Shown one piece after another: positions 45,990 to 56,725 of a stretch of 64,000 nucleotides of DNA; position 1 is the first letter of the stretch, and the number at the start of each line of letters is the position of its first letter. The stretch is taken from contig NC_088296.1 in assembly GCF_032854445.1 (NCBI RefSeq), forward strand, positions 4,675,246-4,739,245, in the 5' to 3' direction. The notes under the pieces were generated by a model. The model was not told where the DNA came from and ran no database searches. It worked only from the letters and a program-made list of their open reading frames with translations. The position numbers and the translations under genes were made by a program. Source of the DNA: Liolophura sinensis. Its lineage: Eukaryota; Mollusca; Polyplacophora; Chitonida; Chitonidae.

Positions 45990-46475
45990 CATAAAAGTGA
46001 CAGTGATACTCAATACGTACTTATCGACATTTAATAACCCCTCTTTGTCTCAATTAATCTCAATTTGCCGATACAGTGCCCATGTAGACCTATACATACC
46101 TAATCCGTCCACGTGCTTTACATGTCAAAAGTTGAGCATCAAAAAGTTGGTAATGGCCAATGTAGAAATAAATTATTTTTGCTTCCGATATGCAGGAGAA
46201 GGCCATGGGGGTTTGCCTCTTCTTAGACAATAAAAAGATTGCGAAGAAGACTATATCGAATGTTCTCTATTTACAGAAGAGAAACAGATGATTACCCTGA
46301 AAGTTCAAAACCATACAACTTTTCAAGAAGCACATCGCCTCATCTCTTCCATCTCATCTCATGTCCTGAAAACTTCATTCGCCAATGTGGTCAAGAGAGT
46401 ATCAACATTTATTGACACTCAAATATCACTGAATTGCCGATTGGTGACGGTAAACCTAAAACAGTATCTGTGAAA
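45990..46475 (+). pseudogene. Retroelement gag-like fragment within duplicated segment
   Basis: Reads HVDLYIPNPSTCFTCQK and VEINYFCFRYAGEGHGG, a decayed relative of the zinc-knuckle region at 18972. The sequence to its left matches 50690-51120, and the same retroelement start follows there. Confidence 0.65.
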
Positions 46476-46479
46476 GAAT

Positions 46480-47625
46480 TAACTAACCTGTCAGTAAAAC
46501 TACGTCTTCAACTGGCTCTGCACTCAATCAAGGAAACGCGTATTATCCCGGTTCCAAAACCTGGTATGGATCATAGTGAGTCGTATGGAACGAATAATAA
46601 CTGATAGACTTGTTTGGTATATAGAAACCAACAGTTTACTGTCTGATATTAAATGTGGTTTTCCTCAAAGTCGATTAAAACTTTGTGGCATTGAAACTTT
46701 TATTCGTAATGATATAATAAATAATGAACATATGGTATCAATATTTTTACCTTTTACCTTGAAAAGCTCACCGACCTACGACACCGCATGGAAATACGGT
46801 GTTTTAAACGACCTTTCAGATATGGAACTTATCGCTGATGGTTATTTATACATGTACCTGAACTCATGGTCAGTTTATGGTACGGGTAGGAACAATCTTT
46901 CTTACTCTCATGAGCAAAAATGGGTGTACTCCAGGGCAGTATACTTTCACCAACACTGTTTAGCTTCAAACTTAATAGCAGTTCAAAAACTTCAACATCT
47001 GGTACAGAGTGTTCTTTATATGTTGATGATTTCCTTATAGACTACCGTGTTAAAATATGAAAAACCTCGAAAGGCTTCGTGTCGGTAAGAAATGGTTTTA
47101 GATTTTCTGCATCTAAAAGCATCGATATGCATTTTGTTGTGAGCAGAACTCCATCTAAGTTTTTATGGTGAACCAGTGAAAATTGAGAATTGAAAAAGGA
47201 TTTTCAGGAGTCATGGTTGATAGCAAATTACGCTTTTTTCGCCGTGTTAAAATTCTTAAAGCTAAATGTACAAATCTATGCGTCGAAACAAACATTCGTG
47301 TACTAGCCTTCAATCAAGATGGACATTCGAGGTCAACAATCGCAAGGCCATTTGAATCCCTAAGATTGAACCCCTATTCTATCTGTTCGAATTATTATTA
47401 TTCTTGGCAGTTTGGTGATACGTTCTATGAGAAAACGACAAGTGATACATCCCTGAAACTTCAGTATGTTTTAGGAATGTATCTGAAGTCGTGCTGTTTG
47501 GCTTTTGGTGACATTTGGTGGCCATATTGGATTTTGTGGCCATATTGGATTTTGTGCCAACCTGGACAAATCTTCTCCAGAACACCTGATGCGATTAAAC
47601 TGCATTTGCACAAAGCCTAGGCACA
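46480..47625 (+). pseudogene. Degenerate reverse transcriptase
   Basis: Reads RIIPVPKPGMDHSES near 46545, then MERIITDRLVWYIETN, SDIKCGFPQSR and YDTAWKYGVLNDLSDM. These are RT motifs with the catalytic region frameshifted (YMLMISL near the expected YVDD). No intact domain remains. It belongs to the same broad group as the element at 18.9-20.9 kb, judged by shared motif style. Confidence 0.7.
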
Positions 47626-47759
47626 TTTAGGATGATAAGAAAACTTTCTCCTTTGAAAATTGTACAAGCTCGCTGTTGAGTGAAAATGTCATGTGGCTTA
47701 AATCCAAAGAGACCGTAAAATGAATCAGACGTACAGTAAACCCACACAGAGCTCAAACT

Positions 47760-48825
47760 GTATTAGATGTATGTACAACAAACTCACAGTGAAAACAAAA
47801 CACATGCCACACACATGTGCAAGAAACCCATAGTGAACACAAAACACATCCGACATACATGTACAAGAAACTCACAGTGAACACAAAACACATCGGACAC
47901 ACATGTACAAGAAACCCACAGTAATCACAAAATACATGTCCAAAAAATATAGTGTGAACACAAGACACAGGTACAAGAAATCCATCGTGAATACAAAACA
48001 CATCCGACACACATGTACAAGAAACCCATAGTGAACACAAAACATACCCAACTTACATGTACAAGAAACCCATAGTGAACTCAAAACACATCTGACACAC
48101 ATGTTAAAGAAACCCACAGTGAACACAAAACACATCCAACTTGCACGTACAAGAAACCCATCGTGAACACAAAACACATCCGACACACATGTACAAGAAA
48201 CCCATAGTGAACACAAAACACATTCGACATACATGTACAAGAAACCCATAGTAAACGCAAAACACATCCGACACACATGTACAAGAAACCCATAGTAAAC
48301 ACGAAACACATCCGACACACATGTACAAGAAATCCATCGTGAACACAAAATACATCCGACACACATGTACAAGAAACCCATCGTGAATACAAAACACATC
48401 CGACACACATGTACAACAAACCCATCGTGAATACAAAACACATCCAGCACACATGTACAACAAACCCATCGTGAACACAAAACACATTCGACATACATGT
48501 ACAAGAAACCCATAGTAAACGCAAAACACATCCGACACACATGTACAAGAAACCCATAGTAAACACGAAACACATCCGACACACATGTACAAGAAATCCA
48601 TCGTGAACACAAAATACATCCGACACACATGTACAAGAAACCCATCGTGAATACAAAACACATCCGACACACATGTACAAGAAACCCATCGTGAATACAA
48701 AACACATCCGACACACATGTACAAGAAACCCATCGTGAACACAAAACACATCCGACACACATGTACAAGAAACCCATAGTGAACACAAAACACATCCGAT
48801 ACACATGTACAAGAAACCCATAACC
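47760..48825. repeat. 44-bp minisatellite, about 24 copies
   Basis: Unit with 'acatgtacaagaaacccata' and 'gtgaacacaaaacacatccg'; 'gtacaa' recurs at 48191 and 48235. The block at about 48215-48360 is repeated nearly exactly at 48480-48620, a higher-order duplication. Because 44 is not divisible by three and the unit lacks minus-strand stops, all three minus frames stay open for 270-318 codons. Confidence 0.95.
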
Positions 48826-49189
48826 CATGAGTTATCTCCCAAATCATTTCCAACCATATAAGGAAGGGGTAGGGGTGGGGGTAACACATAGTGCCCTTTG
48901 TCACTGTTGCAATTTTCATTCAAAAAGTATTGTAAGACACATATCAGTATGTACGCCTCGCTTGCCTCGGTGGTCATCCCTTCTGCTCATTTAAAAATAT
49001 GGCGAGTTTCACTATTGTCATGCTATAAATAGCAGTGTGTGAAAACGATTCTCGTGATATAAACATAGGAAAAAAACAAAAAAAAAAAGACCTCCAGAAG
49101 CAATGTTGCAACTCGGCCATTTTGATAATGGAGTCAAATATATGGTCTTCAGTGTTGATATGTTGGCATTTTAAAGACACCCAAAATCC

Positions 49190-50330
49190 TGATTGAAGGT
49201 ATGCAACCTCAGGTAGACTGTACAAGTAGGTCAGCATCAGTTATATCTTCACAAAGACAATCCTAGGTAATCTATAAGCAAGCCTGCATGGAGATACTCG
49301 TCTGGCTTGTGTGATTACGTTCCAGTACTCACGGATAATGGAGGGTGTAGCAAGTTGGGCAGTCAGGACGATAGTAGGCCTCTTTATAGATTAGCTAGGA
49401 CTGTCTGTGTGAAGAGTGTGGAGTTAATAATACGTGCCGCCTCTTAACTATGGATACATATACATCTGGGTCTTAAAATTGTAAAATAGACAGCTTTACC
49501 GGGACGTTACCTGTATACATTATAGTCAGGCTGAAAATAATCTGTGCAAATCCTTACATAATTTTAAGATAGGATTTGCTTTCAGCACCATTTACGTATA
49601 CAGACATTCCTAATCTTTGACGTCATGATCAACTAGTATAGGCTATGGTATAACAGATGGGCTGACCTATATAGAATAGGAGAACTGTATACTCTATAAC
49701 CAGCAATTATTACCAACCACAGGTTTATATTTGGAGCGGACAGCCGAACGTTGTTAAGTAAACTATAAACACCGATGCATGACCAAGGCAATACGTTCGG
49801 GCTTTGTGTACCACAGGCTACACGTCACCGCCAGTAATCGACCTTCAACATAACTCTACACAAGGCCTTTCAACGTCAAAGCTTTAGAAACTCAACAGCG
49901 TAGAGGTCTCACATCGCCCTGTATACATACATGTAGTGACAACATCGACATAATTAAACAGTATGAACCTGAACCCAATCCACTCTTTATTGACAATGTT
50001 ACAGGTTCACACACAGGCTAACGGTAGAATCTGTAAAAGACACGCCCCAGTCGTCAGTCTGCAATTAACATCACTGCCATTTTTTACCTAATTCTGCTTA
50101 AACCATGGTGCTAGTGGGGTGTGATTTGCTACTATACATGCATTTACTTGAACAGTTAGAATAAAACCCGTACTGAGGCAAATTGACAAGGGTCGTATTT
50201 CAGCGGTTACGTGTGACCATTTGCTAGCCATCACAGTGTCGTCGCTGCCCTGTTTTCTCACTATACTGTAACGTCTTATTTATATTGTGTGTGTGTGAGG
50301 GCGACTCGACCAACTAATCAGTGTCCGACA
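49190..50330. other. Paralogue of the TRIM upstream region (41.66-42.5 kb)
   Basis: Shares ordered blocks with 41660-42460: 'gtacaagtaggtcagc', 'tttatatttggagc' with 'cgaacgttgt', and 'caaggcctttcaacgtcaaa' against 'caatgcctttcaaggttaaa'. Divergence is moderate, with small indels. No TRIM coding exon is found on the side where it would be expected; the 44-bp array lies there instead. Confidence 0.7.
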
Positions 50331-50384
50331 GTCGGTAAAACGATGAAGTAAAGACAACTCTCTAACTTGACAAATCTTTCCACC

Positions 50385-50530
50385 CCAAATACACCAACCC
50401 CGGGCTTCACAAGTTGATAAAACTGAACACATTGAAACAGAAAATACTTAGTTCTGAGAAATGGACATGATCTATGCAGGGGAGGTAAATCCCTCAGTCT
50501 GTTTGTACACATTTATACTCTGTGACATCT
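50385..50530 (-). promoter_or_regulatory. Leader exon-like block, copy 3 (donor lost)
   Basis: Keeps 'attgaaacagaaaatactta' and 'gggaggtaaatccctcag', but the position of the consensus donor now reads without GTAAG on the minus strand. It is probably a non-functional duplicate. Confidence 0.5.
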
Positions 50531-51119
50531 CAACAATGGTTTGTATGGCTTACCATCAATTTTATACGCAAATGCCCCATTTCAACAAACATTCAATTTC
50601 GTACGAAATTACTTTAACAGATGTGTTCCAATCATGTGGAAGTGTTATCACTTTCTGTTCCTAACTGAATACGTTGAAAATATAGTTGAGAACTGCTGAA
50701 TGGATTTTCTGAAACCAGTATAAAGAGATCAAGCCACATTTACAACAGTTGCCCATTGAATTCAAGCTGCATAACCCCCATCGAGTCTCCGGGGTGAAAT
50801 CAGGCCTCTGGGCAACCTTGTCGCACTAGGCGACTACCCTAGAGCTCCGCAATGTGGCCCATGTGAATATAATAGACCCATATCTTCCCTGGCGGTGGAA
50901 TACCTGTTGATCATGGTGTACCTGTTCCTGTGGGTTGCGACTCTTAATGGGAGAGAATGGGATACCAGTGGTTGAGGGCAGGTTGGTCTTTCGAGATTGT
51001 CAAGCCCGACACTGCACATGACCCTTGCTTAAATACAGACGGGAGGTTGCATTGGTCCAGTTCGACCAATCGGCTGGAGCAGATGTACTCCGAACTAAAA
51101 TCTCAAGCGGTTGTAAATG

Positions 51120-51470
51120 TCAGGTGTCACATATCAAAAAAATAAATTAAAAAATGACAGTAACAGCAAACTCCACAAGTTCTTATCGGCATTTAATAAA
51201 CTTTATGGTCCTCAGTCGATCTCAATATGGCCACACAATGTCCAAGTAGACATGCACATACCTAATCCGACTATGTGCGTTACATCCAAAGGTGTGGACA
51301 TGGCAATGGTCAATGCAGAAATAAATTGGTTTGTTCCCCACGTGCAGGTGATGTTCGACAAAGAGTCAACTATATATATGTTTTGTTTGACAGCCTCACT
51401 GGCGATGCCATCATGAAATACTTGAGGGCCAATGGCCTATATCCTAAAATATAATTTCTAATTAAAATTT
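51120..51470 (+). mobile_element. Internally deleted non-LTR element (gag start fused to 3' end)
   Basis: Begins like the gag region (MHIPNPTMCVTSKGVD near 51255). After about 130 bp it jumps to the element's C-terminal end: GDAIMKYLRANGLYPK near 51390 matches GDAVLKYLRA of 18191-18598. Endonuclease and RT are absent. Confidence 0.65.
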
Positions 51471-51779
51471 TATTTTTAATAATCTGCATCTATATTACTG
51501 TTAGGAGGGTATACACCTGGCTGATGCCTGTGGCTTCCTATACTGTGGCGAAATGTTTAAACCATTTTTTCTTTTTCTTCTGTCGACGTAACACAAGCAC
51601 AGTGTCGATCGGTTATTTCCTAGGCAGTGTTGACCCGAGATTCCTTGGTGCTGCTCAAAGCGAAAGGCCATACAGACATCCTCGACATTGACAAGGGCAG
51701 GTAACTGTTTCAGGTTTTTGAATGGAGCGCGGCTTGACGACGGTTTGGAGCCATCTTTGGCCAATCGAACCTTTTGCCA

Positions 51780-52430
51780 AACATAACGTCAGAGCAGCCT
51801 CGGACTACATGACCGCGCAAACGACCGCAAGAGCCTCGTCGACCGCTCTTTGTCATTAAGCCAACAGTAGTAGTCAGAGCTCACGTATTTCCTGTACAAA
51901 ACCGGGCTTGGACCGACACTTCGTGTTTCCCCGCCTATTGAACCTGACCTTGAGTATTTGCTAATAGAGCCCCACACGTTTTGGCGTGTACGACGGACGA
52001 TTTCTGACGGTTTGTGAGTGTATGAGACCATGGTCTGTAATGATTCGAGTGGTTTCTACGGCTGTTTGACGTCTGTTTGTGAGGTGTGTCAAACTTTTGA
52101 CGTCTGTTTCTGAGGTGTGTCAAACCTTTGACGTCTGTTTCTGGGGTGTGTCAAACTTTTGACGTCTGTTTCTGAGGTGTGTCAAAACTATGACGTCTGT
52201 TTCTGAGGTGTGGCAAACGAATCCACCGATCTTGCACAGGCGTCGTTAGCCCTGGACGCCCAGAGCACGGACGATCTCTTACTTCCTGATAAATTCTCTG
52301 GTGTCGGTCGAGCGCTGCTATGGTGTTTCTGTGACAATACATCCGCCTGGAGACCTCGTGTTGCATTATTCCTGTGACAAGCATACCAATCGGTGGATTA
52401 CGTTCGTTCAGCGTCACTCTTGGCATCTCG
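51780..52430 (-). pseudogene. Tc1-like transposase remnant
   Basis: On the minus strand the N-terminus MPRVTLNERNPPIGMLVTGI, then HEVSRRMYCHRNTIAALDRH, and RDRPCSGRPGLTTPVQDRW is the paired helix-turn-helix region and GRPR-like hook of Tc1-type transposases. HLRNRR follows, but the frame is then broken by a 31-bp tandem expansion and by stops. IITDHGLIHSQTVRNR and ERSTRLLRS are further remnants. The DDE catalytic part was not found, so the copy is dead. Confidence 0.78.
52046..52205. repeat. 31-bp tandem repeat inside the transposase remnant
   Basis: Five copies of 'gacgtctgtttctgaggtgt' plus 'gtcaaacttt' with a 31-bp step (52068, 52099, 52130). The unit is transposase coding sequence (HLRNRR.FDTPQKQTS), so the array grew from inside the gene. 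Confidence 0.9.
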
Positions 52431-52439
52431 TCGTAATGC

Positions 52440-52975
52440 CCTTAAGACTTAATGGGTGAACGTTTGCAATGGCTTAAGTGTGACTATCCAATGACAAACA
52501 AAAGTGGCAGATCAGAGCACGCAGAATCGTTAGATATTCACCACGTGGCCAAAGCGTCACTCAGCCCGTGTATTTCATGTGACGTGTACTTTATTCTGTG
52601 CATGCGTGTTCCGAAGTCGCCTATAACGAATATTAATGCAGGATATACTGGTATAATCGTATTCGTTCAAACGTTTATAATATACTGCAAACTTTAATGC
52701 GTAGTAACTTTTTGGACAGCGGGATATTGCTTAAGTGGCCCCTAGTGGCTGAGGTCAGAAGTAAAGATCCTTTCAGGTAGCCCACTGCTGACTTACATAA
52801 CATGAAGTAAATAGGAATTTTCTAGCATGAAAACCGTGGTTCTATTGGCTAGTGTAGCTTTCCACTTTTTCTTCACAGGCATGCTATCATATACATCGCG
52901 TTGTCATGCTTTGTTAAATACATAAATATAAATTCATAACTATTTATGAATTATCAAACACTTCATATGTTTTAG
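52440..52975. other. Intergenic, nothing recognised
   Basis: Mixed-composition sequence between the transposase remnant and the 3' end of the minus-strand gene. I see no repeat family or conserved frame. Confidence 0.45.
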
Positions 52976-52979
52976 GAAA

Positions 52980-52985
52980 TTTATT
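52980..52985 (-). terminator. Poly(A) signal of the minus-strand gene
   Basis: 'tttatt' on the plus strand is AATAAA on the minus strand, about 90 bp past the stop codon at 53076. The position is suitable for the gene with exons at 53076-55625. Confidence 0.55.
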
Positions 52986-53075
52986 TTAAAAAAAAAGCAA
53001 AGTTAAGAACAAACGCAAACATAAACAGAGATAAAAAGATAACTACCATCATGCAGAGGGCACTTATTGCAAAGT

Positions 53076-53512
53076 TCAAGGCTCTGCAGCACAATTTAAG
53101 CGTTTGGCACTTTGCCGGAGTTGATTCCAGCGTCGCCTGACATAGCTAACAAGCCTCTCTCGAACGCTTTTCCTCTGAATCTGATCTCGTCCGCCTTCAG
53201 GCGATCTCACAGTATCAGATCCGATTTGAGTCGACGACGGCTCACGGCTGACCTCTGAGGTGACATCATTGCCCGTTTCACTTGGGTCAACTCGGCTGGT
53301 CGTCTGCTGTGACTGTTCTCCACATCTTGCTGGCCTAATCTCCCGGCAGCCACGCATAATGTTTGGACCGATCCCTGGCTGCTTCCGGGTCAACGAGGGA
53401 TCAGGCTGTGGCAGATGACGAGTGAAATTAGCAGCCAACGTCGGCTTCAGACACGCCCTCCCCATCTGTGGGAATTTGCCTGTTGTTGATCTTGGACCAG
53501 TAGGCCTAAATT
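53076..53512 (-). CDS. Unrecognised gene, last exon
   Basis: A 437-nt exon opened by 'tttttgtgttcag' in phase 1, completing the codon GAA with the previous exon. It encodes FRPTGPRSTTGKFPQMG and a low-complexity polar stretch, then a basic helical C-terminus (RKSVRERLVSYVRRRWNQL, QSAKRLNCAAEP). The basic amphipathic end could bind nucleic acid or a partner, but this is inference only. No family is recognised. Confidence 0.72.
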
Positions 53513-53755
53513 CTGAACACAAAAACAACATTCTTAAGTTTGAATACTTTATAGTTTAAAGCACAGGAGCTCGAAACAATAAGTCAGCCCATATGGAATA
53601 TACCTCTGTACCACAGTGTATGTAAAAAAGTAAAGGTATAAAACTCAACTCGACATCGTCTCCGCAATCAGGCTTCCCACCGCCAAAGGCGAACTTCGCT
53701 CCCTCGCTCAAATAAACTACACTAGTCGGGTGACTCGGGACGAAATCGGATATCA

Positions 53756-53950
53756 AAGATTTTAGAAATGGTACTTGTTGCTGCCTTGCGTGGTACTTAG
53801 GACTGAGAGACTAAAGCAAGGAAACATGACTGGTTGGCCCGGTGTCCGTATAATGCCAATGGGTGGGGTGTCATATCTGGTGTTTTCGGCATGATACATC
53901 AGTGGCGGCAGCACTTCAGCGGTATGGACTCCCCCTGCCACAAGAAGACC
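53756..53950 (+). mobile_element. SINE fragment with TACA-repeat tail
   Basis: Contains 'aatggtacttgttgctgcct', 'acatgactggttggcccggt' and 'ggtggggtgtcatatctggt', ending 'ctgccacaagaagacccc' before the tetranucleotide tail. Its central block resembles that of family 2, suggesting a shared conserved SINE domain. It is intronic in the minus-strand gene. Confidence 0.75.
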
Positions 53951-54113
53951 CCATACATACATACATACATACACGCACATATACATACATACATAGATAC
54001 ATACATACATACATACATACACACATACATACATACACACACACATACACACACATACATACACACATACATACATACACGCACACACACATACATACAT
54101 ACATACATACAAA
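53951..54113. repeat. (TACA)n/(CACA)n microsatellite
   Basis: About 160 bp of 'ataca' and 'acaca' steps forming the tail of the SINE at 53756. It extends the apparent minus-strand frame of the adjacent exon with a false MYVCMYV repeat. Confidence 0.97.
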
Positions 54114-54125
54114 CAATTGAATTAC

Positions 54126-55625
54126 CATTGTTAAGTTGAGCGAGAGAACAAACAGCCCTGGATCTCTCCTGACGCTGATCTAGACCTGGTCGTTCTTTTT
54201 TGATACGCTCGACTTCTCCCCCTGTATTAACTGCCTCCGCTCTAAACAGATTGGTTTTGTCTCCAGCTTCTCTACACCCTCCCATGCTGTTACCTGTTGG
54301 GTGTTGGGCTCCTTGTGTGGGTTGGGTTTTAGGTTGTCTCAGACTTTGAGTTGTAGGCAAGTTCTGACCTGTCGATGCTTGCTTAACTGTTGAGAGACTC
54401 TTTCGTGGAATTACACATGGGATTGGGGGAACAGTTAGAGTTCTTGGCACTTGCACACCGTGAGCTTGTAGTAAGTTTGAAGTGGGCAGAGGGCGTGTGC
54501 ATGGTGTATCAGCTTGCTTTTTAGCGGGTTTCTTGTCACTATTGACTGAATGGAAACTGGGTTGGTAGCCCCCATCTTCTAACGAACAGTGCACGTGCAC
54601 ATGAGGGTCAACTTTTACTGACACTGGTTCTGGCAGTTCAACAGAAGTCTCGTTTCTGAGAGGTTCTGGCGACCATGGTTTCTCCACTGATCCTCCATAA
54701 CTTTGTTTTCCCAAAGGAAATACGGGGCAGTAGTGGGTAGGTGATGGAGCCAGAGGCTTGTCTAATAGCAGGTCTGTACCATCGCAAACTAAGAGCATTA
54801 GTCTGCCATCGTCTGCAATCTTACGACAAAAGGACATGGCGTCTGTCTCAGGTTTTTGTTTCTCCATGATTCTCTCAACATGATTCCGTACATCAACAGG
54901 CTTTCCAAGCTTTGCTAGATATTCCAAATCAGGGTCTGTCTCCCTCCTGCTCCAGCCTGCAATCTCTCTCCTTGTGTCCTGAAGATCACCGTGGGATACT
55001 CCCATGAATCTTTTGGCTTCCATCCTGGTGTTCAGTTCGCCACGGCATACCTTGTTCTCCATGATATTGCTTTTCCCTGTTAAGGAGACAGGTTCCTGCC
55101 ATGCCTTTGCTTTTGGGTCATCCTGACTACACAGGGCGGAACAGTTGATCCGAGCAGAGGTCCTCCTCAGCTCTATTCCTGTTGAGGCGTGAGGAGATTT
55201 GCTGTCTTTTTCATTGGAATTCTGGACCTTTTTATATCGCAGTCGGCGTGAAACGTACAGATCCAGATCGTCCTGTTCGTCTACCCTGATGTTGTTGGTG
55301 GAAACTTTCTCCCTTGGCCGAAGAAACTTAGCGTTGCTCAGACTTTCAAATCCCGTCTTGCGCTCGGGATTTGCTCTGAAGGATTCCGGACGAGATTTCC
55401 GCCCGTTGGCCACGTGGGAAACTTCCTTCTCCTCCTCATCGCTGCTTGTATTGTCCGACCAGAAGCCGGAGTAATCCTTGTTCTTTAAGGCTCTGATGAG
55501 TAGCTTGGCGTCTGGCCAGTCTTTGGTGTCTATATCCAAACCATCGGGAACGGTTTCCGACTCTAAGTCAGCGTTGTCCAGGCGAGCAGACACGTGATCA
55601 TTGTAACCCTTTTGGGAAAGGTAAA
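54126..55625 (-). CDS. Unrecognised gene, large central exon
   Basis: A 1500-nt exon in phase 1-1 with acceptor 'ctttgttctttag' and donor aatg/gtaatt. It encodes 500 residues: an acidic start (LESETVPDGLDIDTKDW), DYSGFWSDNTSSDEEEKE, many Ser/Pro/Lys segments, and a possibly structured part about residues 225-300 (DPDLEYLAKLGKPVDVRNH, KIADDGRLMLLVCDGTDLLL). A Pro/Gln/Thr-rich half follows. Most of it looks intrinsically disordered. The open frame extends past both junctions into intron, which would add a false hydrophobic N-terminus and a MYVCMYV tail. No family is recognised, and cytosolic or nuclear location is a guess. Confidence 0.82.
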
Positions 55626-55981
55626 CTAAAGAACAAAGAAAGAAAGAAAGAAAAACATTGAAGAAGTAAACAAATGACGTCTCACATAAAGGTTTTAGCG
55701 GTATCGTCAAATCGTTTCACATGTTGGTAAACTCTACCTTATTAATTGGGTGTTAGTGAATACCTTAGGCGAGCAAATTATATGCTAGTAAATAAATCAT
55801 TGAAAAAAATTTGTAGAAAAAAAAAAAACGTATCCATTAAGAGCTGAGTTCGGACATAAACACTTATTTTCTAGGTAAAATCGGAAAGACTTTCTTAATT
55901 GAAAATACGTGATACCATGTTGGTGCCAGTTTTTTCTCTTTTATATATTATATGTATCAGTTTGTGACATCTTGTCACAAT

Positions 55982-56195
55982 TATGACCCAGGAGCCTCTC
56001 ACCAATGCGGTCACCGTGAGTTCAAGTCCAGTTCACTCTGGCATCCTCTCCGGCTGTACGTGGGAAGGTTTTCCAGCAATCTGCGGAAGGTCGTGAGTTT
56101 CACCTGGGCTCTATCCCGTTTCGTGCCACCATAATGCTGGCCGCCGTTATATCAGTGAAATATTCTTGGGTATGGCGTAAAGCTCCAATCAACAT
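55982..56195 (+). mobile_element. SINE family 1 copy
   Basis: Has 'tgacccaggagcctctcacc', B-box 'gtgagttcaagtccag', 'gcggaaggtcgtgagtttca' and a 3' end 'gaaatattcttgggtatggc'. It is more diverged than the copies at 9841 and 41401, and is probably intronic. Confidence 0.9.
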
Positions 56196-56725
56196 CAAAA
56201 TCACATTTTGACGCGACATGTAAAAGCCTAGATTGCAATTATTCATGGCACCGCCAGAATAGTTGCCCTTCATTTACATCTATGGACCCACCATAACATC
56301 ATATGGCAAACAAATCAAATAATTCATTGTCGAAGGCCGCTACAGACACAGAAAATCTATTCAGTGTTACTTAAAAGATTTGTTTGCAATACGCCGTAGT
56401 TTTGGTAAAATTGTCGCAAGTCAAGTGCATTTTGTCTCCTGTTTTCTTTACAGAAGTTTTTTTTACTCTGTGCAACTCCTGTTGCCCTATCGAAACAGGA
56501 CCTCGATTAGAAATAAAGCCCGTTTCCTTTTATAAAATAGCAACTCAATTTAGTTTACATGTATTAATCTGGCGTGGACGTCCATGACTCAGTTAACATC
56601 TGATTTCAGCTCAGTCCTATATTTGTCCGATTTTAAATCCCTACAGGACGTCTCAAAACGTCTCAGGACGTCTCAAAGACGCGACCTGAACCCTTTTCTT
56701 TCCCTGAGTTCCAGCCCATTGGTGA

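Noticed and set aside
47872-48977. Three overlapping minus-strand ORFs of 271-318 codons
   Set aside because: They are the three frames of one 44-bp tandem repeat without stop codons. There is no start context, splice signal or homology.
51501-51764. 87-codon minus-strand ORF as the C-terminal part of the Tc1-like transposase
   Set aside because: No DDE or other transposase motif is visible, so it was not joined to the N-terminal remnant.
53899-54125. C-terminal MYVCMYV extension of the large minus-strand exon
   Set aside because: It is translation of a TACA microsatellite past a donor at 54125-54124. The next exon at 53512 fits in phase.
55626-55710. Hydrophobic N-terminus (FFNVFLSFFLCSLVYL) as a signal peptide
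   Set aside because: It is encoded by the pyrimidine-rich tract of a 3' splice site, so it is intronic.
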